Shown one piece after another: positions 25,455-34,221 of a stretch of 64,000 bases of DNA. Where the stretch lies: positions 42,548-106,547 of the forward strand of contig JAABTJ010000008.1 of NCBI GenBank assembly GCA_011389935.1, given 5' to 3'. This DNA is from Desulfobacteraceae bacterium. GTDB taxonomy: Bacteria; Desulfobacterota; Desulfobacteria; Desulfobacterales; Desulfosalsimonadaceae. The first letter of the stretch is position 1; every line of letters starts with the position of its first letter. The translations under genes and the position numbers were made by a program. The notes beneath the pieces are model-generated. The model did not search any database, was not told the DNA's origin, and saw nothing but the letters and a program-made list of their open reading frames with translations.

Positions 25455-26825
25455 ATGGAGCAAATGGATAACCTTGCTGTAGCTGTGATCGACGATGAGC
25501 CCATTGCCCGGAAGCAGATAAGCCGACTTTTGTCCCATAACGGCTACCATGTCGAATCGTTTGAGAACCCTACGCTGTTGCTCGAACGCTTGAAAACCCA
25601 GCCGTTTCATATCATCCTGACCGATATCCGGATGCCTCAGATGGACGGCATGCAGCTTCTGGAAAGTGTCAAGCCGCAGTTTCCGGAAACCGAGATCATC
25701 CTTTTCACCGGTTATTCCTCGGTCGAAGGGGCCGTATCCGCCATCAAGAAAGGCGCCTTTGATTACATCGAAAAGCCCCTGACGCCGGAAAAGATCCTTG
25801 CTGCCGTTGAGCGGGCCGTTGATAAACTGTTTCTTGTATCCGAAAACAAGATGCTCCGCCAGGAGCTGCTCCATAAGGACCCTACCCGGCAGATTCTTGG
25901 AATAAGCCCCCAAATCCGCGAACTCATAAAGGTTATCAACAAGGTCGCCAAAATTGACTGCAACGTGGTCATTACCGGGGAATCGGGCACCGGGAAGGAG
26001 CTTGTTGCCAAGGCCATCCATAATGGAAGCCGGCGAAAGGACAATCCTTTCGTTGGGTTCAACTGCGGCGGCTTTACGGAAGAACTGGTGGCAAACGAGC
26101 TTTTCGGGCACGAAAAAGGAGCATATACGGGTGCCGGGGATGTGAAGAAAGGGTTGTTTGAGGCCGGCGAGGGGGGGACGGTGTTTCTGGATGAGATTGC
26201 CGAAATGGGCCTTTCAATGCAGGTCAAGCTGCTCCGGCTGATCCAGGAAAGGCAGTTGTTCCGGGTGGGGGGATCCAACCCCATACCCCTTGATATCCGC
26301 CTGATTTCCGCGACCAACCGGGATCTCGAGTATGAGGTGAAAACCGGCCGTTTCAGGGAGGATTTGTTCTTCCGATTGAAGGTGGTTGTGATACACACAG
26401 CGCCTCTGCGGGAGCGAAACGGAGACATCCCCTTTTTTGTCGATCATTTTGTGGAAAAATATAACCGACTGTACAAAAAGAAAATAAAAGGGTTTTCCCG
26501 GCAGGCCATGGATATCCTCCGCCATTATTCGTTTCCGGGCAACATCCGTGAACTGGAGCACCTGATATGCAGCGCCGTAGCGCTGGGTGAAAAATCATGG
26601 ATAGGGCCGGATGATTTGCCGGAGGACATTAAAATGCTCGAAATTTCAACGATGTCCTTATCCGGTTTGCCTTCACTGGAGGAGCAGGAAAGGGCCCATA
26701 TTGTAAAGGTGCTTGAAGAAACCAATTACAACAAGGTGCAGGCGGCAAAAATCCTCGGCATCCCCCGGACCACCCTGTGGCGCAAGATCAAGAAATTCCG
26801 TATCGATGAAATCCGGGCGGAATAA
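25455..26825 (+). CDS. NtrC-family sigma54-dependent response regulator
   Basis: A 456-residue activator with all three modules: receiver (Asp57 in IILTDIRMPQ), AAA+ domain with Walker A GESGTGKE (175-182), the sigma54-contact loop GAYTGA (222-227, Phe to Tyr, a tolerated variant) and Walker B GGTVFLDEIAEM, and a Fis-type helix-turn-helix at the C-terminus (VQAAKILGIPRTTLWRKIKKF). It closes the cluster that starts with the cytidylate-kinase-like gene. The sigma54-type promoter and palindromes upstream of the Usp-like gene are its most obvious targets, by position only. Confidence 0.94.
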   Translation: MEQMDNLAVAVIDDEPIARKQISRLLSHNGYHVESFENPTLLLERLKTQPFHIILTDIRMPQMDGMQLLESVKPQFPETEIILFTGYSSVEGAVSAIKKGAFDYIEKPLTPEKILAAVERAVDKLFLVSENKMLRQELLHKDPTRQILGISPQIRELIKVINKVAKIDCNVVITGESGTGKELVAKAIHNGSRRKDNPFVGFNCGGFTEELVANELFGHEKGAYTGAGDVKKGLFEAGEGGTVFLDEIAEMGLSMQVKLLRLIQERQLFRVGGSNPIPLDIRLISATNRDLEYEVKTGRFREDLFFRLKVVVIHTAPLRERNGDIPFFVDHFVEKYNRLYKKKIKGFSRQAMDILRHYSFPGNIRELEHLICSAVALGEKSWIGPDDLPEDIKMLEISTMSLSGLPSLEEQERAHIVKVLEETNYNKVQAAKILGIPRTTLWRKIKKFRIDEIRAE

Positions 26826-26918
26826 ACCGCACGCAGCCGTTTTATCCCAAAACCCTTTTGATCTTCTTCAGACAATTGAACGGCGCACGCAGAGCCTCCC
26901 GGAACAGTCACATCTGGT

Positions 26919-27128
26919 CTATTCCAGGACCCGCAGGCTGTCCTGGGGGAGGCGGTGCGTCCCTTTCCCTTCGAGGCTTACTTCCACCAGCGCCGCGGGA
27001 TCATTGATGGACGTGTCCGGATCCACGATGATGCCATGGCGGCCGATAAAATCGTCCATGTATTCCGCCCAGCTTTCATCGCTGGATCGCTGAAATACTT
27101 CTACGTGCTGGCCTTTTTTGAATGTCAC
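26919..27128 (-). CDS. Conserved small protein of unknown function
   Basis: A 69-residue protein, MTFKKGQHVEVFQ...HRLPQDSLRVLE. It starts with GTG four bases after the stop of the GltD-like gene; GGAGG inside the end of that gene serves as ribosome site, so it belongs to the same operon. The pattern of short beta strands (KGQHVEVFQ, GRHGIIVDP, ALVEVSLEG, THRLPQDSLRVL) suggests a small SH3-like barrel, but no function can be assigned. It may help assembly or regulation of the redox enzyme encoded upstream (guess). Confidence 0.65.
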   Translation of the reverse strand: MTFKKGQHVEVFQRSSDESWAEYMDDFIGRHGIIVDPDTSINDPAALVEVSLEGKGTHRLPQDSLRVLE

Positions 27129-27132
27129 GGCT

Positions 27133-29337
27133 TTATTCCTCCATTTTCGGGGAAGTCGATATTTCCGCGCCTGACAATGCGCTTTGTTCTCTCAGGCAGT
27201 TGTCGCATATGTCGCGCTTGACCCGTATGTCATTGCCGACGGTTTCGACGCGTTTCTGCACGAAGTCGAGATACCGGCGCGGCCCCATCACTGCACCGCA
27301 CTGCTCGCAGCAGACCAGGGGCTGGCGGTTCAATATCGTGCCGCAAAGCGACAGTATCCGCTCCCCGTCCTTGTCTTTTATGGTCATGGCGTGGTTGGGG
27401 CAGTTCATGGCGCAGGCCCCGCAGCCGATGCAGCGGTCGGCAATTTTGCGGAAATCGGTTTTTACCGGGTGGTCAAAGTCGAAATATCCGAGCTTCAGGG
27501 CGTCGATGCCCATCTTGTCCCGGCAGACCGCAATGCACTTGCCGCATCGCAGGCAGATATCGCATCTCAGGCAGCGTCGCGCCTCATTTTGCACCGCGTG
27601 CTCATCCAGGCCGAGTTCCACCTGTTGGAAGGTGGTTTTGCGGCGTTCGGGAATAAGGTGGGGCATTTCCGGGCGTTTGAGCGTCATTTTGGCGGCTGCC
27701 GGCACCTCGATGCATCCCAGCCGTTTTCGCCGGACCGGGACGGGGGGCATCTTGGGCTGAGGGATGCCGTTAAAATAACGGTCGATCCCCTCGGCCGCAC
27801 GCTTGCCGCCGCCGATGGCTTCGACCACGGTTGCCGGGCCCAAAACCGCGTCCCCGGCGGAGAAAACCCCGGGGGTGCGGGTTTCCATGCTGACAGATGC
27901 CACCTCGATGGTGTTTCTCCGCGTTCGCTTCAATTCAGGGTAGATATCGTCGTCGACCCGCTGTCCGATAGCGGGAATTACCATGTCGCAGTCGATGATA
28001 AAGTCGGAGTCGGCAATGGGGACGGGGGACAGTCGGGTTCCCCCTTCTTTGGCAACCAGCCTGGCGCGCTGGCAGTCAAAACCCGTGATTCTTCCGTTTT
28101 CGCCGACAATCGCCTTGGGGATCGTCAAAAACGAAAATGTTACGCCTTCTTCCTCGGCCTGTTCGACTTCCTCGATATCCGCCGGCATTTCGTCCCGGGA
28201 ACGGCGGTAGGCAACGGTCACCGATTCGCACCCCAACCGGACGCAGGATCGGGCCGCATCGATTGCCACGTTACCGCCGCCGACGATGACGACTCGCCTG
28301 CCCGGCCGTCTGCGAATCCCCAGGGCCATATTCCGCAGGAAATGGATGGCTTTTATGGTGGCGAATTCCGCTTCACCGGGAATGTTCAAATCCCAGCATC
28401 GCTGGGCGCCAATAGCGATAAAAAACGCTTCGAAGCCTTCTTCCTTCTTCAGCCGGTCTATGGTTGTATCGACGTCGAAAACCGTGTTGAAGCGAAATTT
28501 GACACCAAGGTCTTCCAGCATGGCGGCTTCCCGGTCGATGACCTCGTGGGGGAGCCGGTAGCGCGGTATGCCGGTTAGCATCATTCCACCGGCGGACGGC
28601 ATGGCCTCGATGACAGTGACATCGTAGCCTTTCAGGGACAGGTAGTAGGCACAGGTCATCCCGGCGGGGCCTGCGCCCACGATGCAGACCTTCCTGCCGT
28701 TTGAGGCCGCTTTGAGCGGGTTGGCGTAGTTGCCTTCGGAAAACGCCCGCTCCGCTGCAAAGGCTTTGATTGATTTGATCGATACAGGGGTGTCGATTCG
28801 GCCGCGAACGCACATGTATTCACAGGGGCGCGTGCAGACCAGGCCGCACACCCATGGAAAAGGGTTGTCCCTGCGGATGATTTCAATGGCCTCGGCATAT
28901 TTTCCCTGTCCGATAAGGGTAACGTAGGTCGGCACGTCGATGCCTGCCGGACAGGCCGTCTGGCAGGGGGCGGGGGCCAGTCTCGTACATGCACCGTTGG
29001 CGCAGTTGCGGGTCTGGACATGGCTTTCGAATACCTCTTGGTTGTCTTTCAGGTCGGCCTTTACCTGGAGGCCCAGCTTCCTTGCCTCCTCCGCGTTGGG
29101 ATCCATAGCCAGTTCCTCGACCAACTCCCGGATGGCGGGGATGTGATCGTTTCCGGCGCGCCCCCATGCGACGTCGTTGACAAGATCCCGGATCTCCTCG
29201 GCAATCCGCCGGCTTCTGGGGTGGGACAGGATGCCCCCGGCGATGTTTCGGTCAAGCCGCAGCCGGGTGTCGTTCACCGGGCAGGGAGGGGCCGTGCTGA
29301 GCTGATCAATATTATTGGGTGCTTGCGATTCCGTCAT
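27133..29337 (-). CDS. GltD-like FAD/NAD(P) oxidoreductase with C-terminal ferredoxin domains
   Basis: A 734-residue cytosolic flavoprotein related to the small subunit of glutamate synthase. An N-terminal cysteine domain (NCANGAC, APCQTACPAGIDVP, CGLVCTRPCEYMC) binds FeS clusters; FAD binding is at VCIVGAGPAGMTCAYYL and NAD(P)H binding at VVIVGGGNVAIDAARSC. The C-terminus adds a ferredoxin-like part: CLRCDICLRCGKCIAVC, CIGCGACAMNCP, then CCEQC and CDNC. No large glutamate-synthase subunit is nearby, so it is an electron-transfer module linking NAD(P)H to the FeS protein and molybdoenzyme of the same operon (inferred). The frame is open upstream to 29532, but similarity starts at the ATG at 29337. 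Confidence 0.88.
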   Translation of the reverse strand: MTESQAPNNIDQLSTAPPCPVNDTRLRLDRNIAGGILSHPRSRRIAEEIRDLVNDVAWGRAGNDHIPAIRELVEELAMDPNAEEARKLGLQVKADLKDNQEVFESHVQTRNCANGACTRLAPAPCQTACPAGIDVPTYVTLIGQGKYAEAIEIIRRDNPFPWVCGLVCTRPCEYMCVRGRIDTPVSIKSIKAFAAERAFSEGNYANPLKAASNGRKVCIVGAGPAGMTCAYYLSLKGYDVTVIEAMPSAGGMMLTGIPRYRLPHEVIDREAAMLEDLGVKFRFNTVFDVDTTIDRLKKEEGFEAFFIAIGAQRCWDLNIPGEAEFATIKAIHFLRNMALGIRRRPGRRVVIVGGGNVAIDAARSCVRLGCESVTVAYRRSRDEMPADIEEVEQAEEEGVTFSFLTIPKAIVGENGRITGFDCQRARLVAKEGGTRLSPVPIADSDFIIDCDMVIPAIGQRVDDDIYPELKRTRRNTIEVASVSMETRTPGVFSAGDAVLGPATVVEAIGGGKRAAEGIDRYFNGIPQPKMPPVPVRRKRLGCIEVPAAAKMTLKRPEMPHLIPERRKTTFQQVELGLDEHAVQNEARRCLRCDICLRCGKCIAVCRDKMGIDALKLGYFDFDHPVKTDFRKIADRCIGCGACAMNCPNHAMTIKDKDGERILSLCGTILNRQPLVCCEQCGAVMGPRRYLDFVQKRVETVGNDIRVKRDICDNCLREQSALSGAEISTSPKMEE

Positions 29338-29398
29338 GTTTGCGGTTCCGTTTCGTTTGATGGATACATGGCCGCCTCCGGCCCAAATCTTCTCCGCC

Positions 29399-29908
29399 CT
29401 ACACTTCTTCCGTCTGGGCCACTTTTTCCGCATGCCGCTTTCGCAGAATGCCGGGAAGTTTTTCAGCGGGCCCAAAATGCAGACATCCGGTCGTGCAGAT
29501 GGTGACACAGGCTGGCGCAAGCCCGATGTCAATCCGGTCTTTGCAGTAATCGCATTTCACGACCTTTTTGGCATCCGGATTCCATTGGGGGGCGCCCCAT
29601 GGACAGGAGCGGATGCACGCCTTGCACCCTACGCAGAGTTCATGGTCGACAAAAACGATTCCGTCTTCGGGCCGCTTCTGCATAGCGCCCGTCGGGCAGG
29701 AAGCGACGCACCACGGGTTTTCGCAGTGAAAACAGGACATGAATACGTATGTCGCCATAGGTGTGCTGCCCGCGAATTTCGGTCCCACGGGGACGACCTG
29801 GCATAACCTGGGGCCGATGGGGAGGTTCTTGGCGGTTTTGCACTGTATTTCGCAGGCGTGGCAACTGATGCAGTTTTTTGTATCCTGAAAAAGATAGTAT
29901 TTGCTCAT
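29399..29908 (-). CDS. Four-cluster ferredoxin subunit (DMSO-reductase B type)
   Basis: A 169-residue electron-transfer protein with four cysteine groups for four [4Fe-4S] clusters: CISCHACEIQC, CFHCENPWCVASCP, CVGCKACIRSCP and CDYCKDRI with CVTIC. This is the subunit that pairs with molybdopterin enzymes of the DMSO-reductase family. It lacks a signal peptide, so with the adjacent molybdoenzyme it should act in the cytoplasm. It lies between the catalytic gene (148 bp upstream) and the GltD-like flavoprotein gene (61 bp downstream). Confidence 0.93.
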   Translation of the reverse strand: MSKYYLFQDTKNCISCHACEIQCKTAKNLPIGPRLCQVVPVGPKFAGSTPMATYVFMSCFHCENPWCVASCPTGAMQKRPEDGIVFVDHELCVGCKACIRSCPWGAPQWNPDAKKVVKCDYCKDRIDIGLAPACVTICTTGCLHFGPAEKLPGILRKRHAEKVAQTEEV

Positions 29909-30056
29909 ATCGTAAGCCTTTGTTTGTAATATCTTATTGATGCGGTTGAAGTTAGAGCGTTTTCGGAGCTCCGGGTCTCTTCTGTGTCTGTGATGATATA
30001 CGGCATTTTTTGGTCATAATACATCACAAAACGTTTATCGCAGCTATCTGAACCGC

Positions 30057-32189
30057 TTATCGGTGGGCGTCCAACAGCGACATGCCCCTGCTGGCCCGTT
30101 TGATTTTTTCAATCTGGATAATGGTTTCATGGAATCCCGGGCTGCCGCCGACCGGATCGGTTACATGGCGCATGAGATCCGCATCGGATACCCCCCGGTT
30201 ATACGAGCGTCTGGCCCGGAGCACCCGGTGGCCGAAACCGTGAACCATAAACGCCGCATCCCGGTGGATGAGGTCGCTGACATGGGCATCGAGTTCGCCT
30301 TCCCCCTGTTCGGAGAAAACCCGTACCCGGTCACCCGTGGAAATACCCAGTTCCGCGGCCCGGTCCTTGTGAATCCATACCATGTTTTCCGGGTAGATTT
30401 CACTCAGATAGGGGTTGTTCTGGGTGGATACGTGGGTATGCACCGCCACACGCCCGGTAATCAGCCGGAAGGATTGTTTGTCCGGCATTTCAGGGACGGG
30501 GGCATAGTCCGGAAAGGATGCAAAACCGGCATCTTCCAGAAGGCTCGATTTGAATTCGATTTTTCCGGAAGGGGTTTTCAGTTTCAGACCGTTTTCACGG
30601 TCCCAGCGGATCGGCTCTTTGCTGAAGGCGACAAACCCTTTTTCCAGAAAGTCATGGCGGGTAAACCCGCTTCCCTCGAGCTGCCAGTCCACGAGCGCCT
30701 CAACGGAGTCATATGGAAAATAGCTGCCGATACCCAGTCGGTCGCCAAGCTTTTTCAGGATCATAGGCGCTTCCATTGTGTCATAGCGGGGCGGCACGGC
30801 CTGGGTTCTCAAAAAAAGCTGCGGCTTCATGCCGTTTGCCGCCTGAACGCAGTCGGTGCGCTCCAGGTAAACTGATTCCGGCAGGATGACATCGGATATG
30901 CCGGCGATTTCGCTGAAATTGATATCGATGGAGACGATCAGGTCGAGTTGTTCAAATGCCTTGCGGGTATGGTTCGCGTCCGGCATGGACGCAACGGGGT
31001 CGAGCCGGTTGGCGATAAGCGCCTTGATGGGGTAGGGGTCGGCGTTCAGAATTGCGTCCGGCAGCATCTGGGGCAGGCCGTGCGCCGGATCGGGCAATGG
31101 ATAGGCTGCCGTGCCGCATCGGTCGAACCGGGGGGCGGCCGGTTTCCCCAACGGCTGATCCGTTAGCTTCCGAATGCCGTTTCTGCCGGCTTCTCCCGGC
31201 CCTTTTTTGAAGAAAAGCCCCCCCGGGGCTTCAATGTTGCCCATGAGCGTGTTGAGTATCAGGATAGCGCGGCGCTGGTAGATCTCGTTCTGATAATGGG
31301 CCCCCCGGTAACCGTAGTGAAACAGGGTTGCCGGTTTGTTTTTGCCGGCTTCCCGGGCAAGCGCCTTGATCCGTTCGGCTGCGATGCCGGTTTCTTCGGC
31401 AGCCCATTCAGGCGTATACGGTGCAATAAACTTCCGCAGATCGTCAAGCCCCAGTACCCATCGGTTGACAAACTCCCGGTCATAAAGTTCTTCTTCCAGG
31501 ATCACATGGATCAGGGCGTAGTTCAGCGCCAGGTCGGTCCCGGGACGGATCATCATGTAGTTGTGGGCTTTGGTGGCGGTAACGCTGACGCGTGGATCAA
31601 CATACGTGAGTTTTGCCCCGCCTTCGATGGCCCCCATGAGCGCGCGCGTTGCCTTGAGATCGATGGCCTCGAGCATGTTGCGGCCATACAGAATGATCTG
31701 CCTGGCGTTTTTTACGTCCGGCCCCATCTGGGCATCCGTGTATCCGAACATGGACCGGAACGCGGTGTTGACAGAGCCCTTGCACAGCGCGTCATGGGTA
31801 AAATGGTTGGGGGAGCCGAGCGCTTTCATGAAGGTTTTGCTCACATGCGTCCCCAGGTTGGTGCGTTCACCGAAAACCACGCTTTCAGGGCCGTCATGCT
31901 TGATGATGGCGGAGAGCTTTTCCGCCACGTAATCCAGGGCCTCGTCCCAGCTTGCTTTCCGCCATTTGCCGGAACCACGTTTCCCCTCGCGGATCAGCGG
32001 CGTCTGGACCCTTTCTGTATCATTGAGCAGAGAAATCCCCGCCGCCCCCCGGGGGCACAGGCTTTTCCCCAGTCCGTCCACGTTGTCGTTTCCTTCAATC
32101 CATTTGACCTGCCCGTTTTTCACCAGGACCCGGATCGGGCACCGGACCGAGCACATGAAACATAGGCTGAATACTGATGTCTCTTCCAT
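30057..32189 (-). CDS. Cytoplasmic molybdopterin oxidoreductase, DMSO-reductase family
   Basis: A catalytic subunit of about 710 residues. The N-terminus binds one [4Fe-4S] cluster (CFMCSVRC then CPRGAAG). The Mo/W ligand is probably the cysteine in HDALCKGSVNTAF. The C-terminal MGD-binding domain ends with the NNPYLSE and GDRVRVFSEQGE regions. No Tat signal is present, whether the start is ATG 32189 or GTG 32237. With its four-cluster ferredoxin and NAD(P)H-type flavoprotein it should form a soluble NAD(P)-linked complex; similarity to thiosulfate/polysulfide reductases and formate dehydrogenases leaves the substrate open. A sigma54-like promoter lies just upstream. Confidence 0.87.
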   Translation of the reverse strand: MEETSVFSLCFMCSVRCPIRVLVKNGQVKWIEGNDNVDGLGKSLCPRGAAGISLLNDTERVQTPLIREGKRGSGKWRKASWDEALDYVAEKLSAIIKHDGPESVVFGERTNLGTHVSKTFMKALGSPNHFTHDALCKGSVNTAFRSMFGYTDAQMGPDVKNARQIILYGRNMLEAIDLKATRALMGAIEGGAKLTYVDPRVSVTATKAHNYMMIRPGTDLALNYALIHVILEEELYDREFVNRWVLGLDDLRKFIAPYTPEWAAEETGIAAERIKALAREAGKNKPATLFHYGYRGAHYQNEIYQRRAILILNTLMGNIEAPGGLFFKKGPGEAGRNGIRKLTDQPLGKPAAPRFDRCGTAAYPLPDPAHGLPQMLPDAILNADPYPIKALIANRLDPVASMPDANHTRKAFEQLDLIVSIDINFSEIAGISDVILPESVYLERTDCVQAANGMKPQLFLRTQAVPPRYDTMEAPMILKKLGDRLGIGSYFPYDSVEALVDWQLEGSGFTRHDFLEKGFVAFSKEPIRWDRENGLKLKTPSGKIEFKSSLLEDAGFASFPDYAPVPEMPDKQSFRLITGRVAVHTHVSTQNNPYLSEIYPENMVWIHKDRAAELGISTGDRVRVFSEQGEGELDAHVSDLIHRDAAFMVHGFGHRVLRARRSYNRGVSDADLMRHVTDPVGGSPGFHETIIQIEKIKRASRGMSLLDAHR

Positions 32190-32292
32190 GAATACCGTTA
32201 TCCGTTCTTTGGGTTTTTGGGTTAAGGGTTTATTCACTTGTCAAACGAGTTCGTTTTTTTTCGAATTCATTGTATAACAACAGCAAGACAAT

Positions 32293-32308
32293 TGCAAAAT
32301 GTATACCA
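32293..32308 (-). promoter_or_regulatory. Candidate sigma54 promoter of the molybdoenzyme operon
   Basis: Read on the minus strand, TGGTATACATTTTGCA keeps the TGG of -24 and a perfect TTGCA of -12 in the right 16-bp frame; three positions of the -24 block deviate. Transcription would start about 45 bases before GTG 32237 or 95 before ATG 32189. Confidence 0.4.
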
Positions 32309-32522
32309 GTGGAAGATGTGACCTCCCATGCCCGCACGGTATTGTATAAAATGGTTGCCGTGTTGGCGCATGTGCACCGGGAAACCGGGTATGGCATTTT
32401 TTTCTGGCAGCGACGCCATTTTTTTTCGATTCATTTGCTGTAAGGGGAGGGATAAATCCGCTGGCACTCAAAACGGCTTTCTCCGGCATGGGCGTATCCT
32501 GGCGCAAAGGTCGCTTTCTGGT

Positions 32523-32580
32523 TACAAGCCATCTCAAAAAAATCTTTTGGCCCAATATCTTTTTTTTGAGAGGGCTTGTA
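32523..32580. repeat. Palindromic repeat, short copy C
   Basis: A 58-bp near-perfect hairpin bounded by TACAAGCC and GGCTTGTA. Its core CTTTTGGCCCAATATCTTTT is shared with copy A (CTTTCGGCCCAATATCTTT), so it looks like an internally deleted member of the same family as the 146-bp copies. The flanking TA on both sides would fit a TA target duplication. Confidence 0.75.
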
Positions 32581-32654
32581 TGCAATAAAAAACTTGCATT
32601 GATATAAAAAACATGCATTACTATAACATCCTATAATATATAGCGCTTTTGTTT

Positions 32655-32675
32655 GGTGCAAGAAAATATTGCACC
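32655..32675. promoter_or_regulatory. Dyad GGTGCAA-N7-TTGCACC, candidate enhancer
   Basis: A perfect 7-7-7 inverted repeat about 215 bp upstream of the expected start of the plus-strand sigma54 promoter, a usual enhancer distance. The NtrC-type activator encoded at the end of the downstream cluster is the natural candidate to bind it. Confidence 0.5.
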
Positions 32676-32852
32676 ATTTTGCTTGCAGTTGTTCCCCTGC
32701 AGCAGCCCGGAGCGTGGACGTAACTATGAAAGCGCGGACATTTTCCGGGGGCAATGGCGGAAGGCAAAAAAACCTTCAGGGCCGGGCAGGCCTGTAAACT
32801 GGAAACCAGTGAGCGGCATTCATGCGGTTCTTTATGGACGTTCGGTTGGAAA

Positions 32853-32868
32853 TGGCACAACAGTTGCA
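32853..32868 (+). promoter_or_regulatory. Sigma54 promoter of the TauE operon
   Basis: TGGCACA-ACAG-TTGCA is an almost perfect -24/-12 element (consensus TGGCACG-N4-TTGCW, one deviation). It lies 120 bp before the ATG of the TauE/SafE permease gene, leaving a leader of about 110 nt. Confidence 0.75.
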
Positions 32869-32988
32869 ATGGTTGTTTCCGTTGATATGTCTGAAGCCGG
32901 CCCCGGTGTGCGGGCTCGCTCGATTCTATTTCCAGGCGTTTCGCCGCCATTCTGGTTTTTAACGAAGAAGTACAAAAGGAGGCAATGT

Positions 32989-34167
32989 ATGCACAAAAAA
33001 CTTTTAATGGCCTGCCTTGCCGCATTGGTTCTGTTTTTGGCCATGCAGGGCACTGTCATGGCGGAAACCCGCGATGTGGCGCAGAACCCGCACGCCCTGG
33101 CGGATGCTATTCAGGCGGCCCACGACCAGGGCATCCTGAACAAGGAGGACCCGGAAGGCTACCTCGGGATCCCGGGGGCGCCGCAGATCAACCTGATTCT
33201 TGCTTTTTTCTGGGCCTGCCTGGTGGGCTGGGTTTTTTCCACCGTGGGCGCGTTCGGGGGGATTCTGGCTGGCGTCGGGCACATTACCATCTACGGCTTG
33301 GGTGATTACGCGGACACCTTCAAGGGAACCTCAGCGGAGCTGAACACCGCGGTAACAGATACAATCCGGGTCGGCAACCAGTTCCTTGTGGGCTTCAGCG
33401 CCCTGGTCTCCACCATCAACTACTTTAAACTGGGCCGATTGGTCGCGCCGGTGGGGATAGCCCTGGCTGCAGGATCCATTCTGGGAAGCTATCTGGTACC
33501 CACCCTGACCGCCGGTCGCATTTCGTTTGCCGGATACGTTGGTTTTTTCGGCATTTTCGTCCTTGTTCTGGGCTGCTACATGCTCTACCAGACCACGCCC
33601 CGGGGGCAGAAGAACCGGCAAAAGGCCAAGGCCGCCGCCGATGCCTTTGAAACGACCATGAAGCGGAAAAGAAGCGGCGAAGCCGTTGATATCAGTGAAC
33701 TGGGCGTCAAGGTCACCTCCCTGAGTGCCAAAAAAATGAGCTTTACCTTTTACGGGGTTGAATTTTCCTTTAATCCGCTCTTCCCGATTCTGGGTGGTTT
33801 CGTGATCGCAGCCATTGCGTCCTTTCTGGGGGTTGGCGGCGGATTCATGCTGGTCCCCTTTATCACCGCAATCGCAGGCCTGCCCATGTACCTGGCTGCC
33901 GGAACATCGGCCCTGGCCGTTCTGGTCGGCATGATCACGTCGATCCTGAGCTACCTGGCTGCGGGCGTCCTGGTCCACTGGCCCCTGATCGGGACCCAGC
34001 TGGTGGGTATTTTCGTCGGATCCATGGTGGGGCCGCGCACCTCCCAGTACATTCCGGATAAAGTCCTTACCAGGATCTTTATTGTGCTGGCATTTTACGT
34101 GGGGCTCAACTACATGGCCCGTGGTTTTATCGGCAAGGATATCATCTCCCTCATCACCGGCGGATAG
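32989..34167 (+). CDS. TauE/SafE-family permease with N-terminal signal-like extension
   Basis: A 392-residue inner-membrane protein of the sulfite/taurine exporter family. The N-terminus (MHKKLLMACLAALVLFLAMQGTVMAE) looks like a cleavable signal peptide and is followed by a hydrophilic segment of about 45 residues before the first transporter helix. Family motifs appear twice: WVFSTVGAFGGILAGVGH and FLGVGGGFMLVPFITAIAG. A cytoplasmic loop rich in Lys/Arg (about 200-240) separates the halves. The start is fixed by AAAAGGAGG six bases upstream. Members move sulfite, sulfoacetate or other small anions; the anion is unknown. A strong hairpin terminator follows. Confidence 0.88.
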   Translation: MHKKLLMACLAALVLFLAMQGTVMAETRDVAQNPHALADAIQAAHDQGILNKEDPEGYLGIPGAPQINLILAFFWACLVGWVFSTVGAFGGILAGVGHITIYGLGDYADTFKGTSAELNTAVTDTIRVGNQFLVGFSALVSTINYFKLGRLVAPVGIALAAGSILGSYLVPTLTAGRISFAGYVGFFGIFVLVLGCYMLYQTTPRGQKNRQKAKAAADAFETTMKRKRSGEAVDISELGVKVTSLSAKKMSFTFYGVEFSFNPLFPILGGFVIAAIASFLGVGGGFMLVPFITAIAGLPMYLAAGTSALAVLVGMITSILSYLAAGVLVHWPLIGTQLVGIFVGSMVGPRTSQYIPDKVLTRIFIVLAFYVGLNYMARGFIGKDIISLITGG

Positions 34168-34221
34168 AGGATATACTTGTTGCATATACGGAAACTCTAT
34201 CAGAATTGCCTTGCTTGACAT

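Larger units (their letters stand above)
32238..32988. other. Divergent control region between molybdoenzyme and TauE operons
   Basis: A 751-bp gap without a credible gene. It holds a minus-strand sigma54-like promoter (32293-32308), a short palindromic repeat (32523-32580), a 21-bp dyad (32655-32675) and a strong plus-strand sigma54 promoter (32853-32868). Confidence 0.6.

Noticed and set aside
27184..28578. Plus-strand frame of 464 codons inside the GltD-like gene
   Set aside because: The opposite strand encodes FAD, NAD(P) and FeS motifs in one continuous protein; the plus frame has none.
32655..32675. Dyad as a terminator
   Set aside because: No T tract follows on either strand and it lies far from any gene end; spacing to the sigma54 promoter fits an enhancer better.
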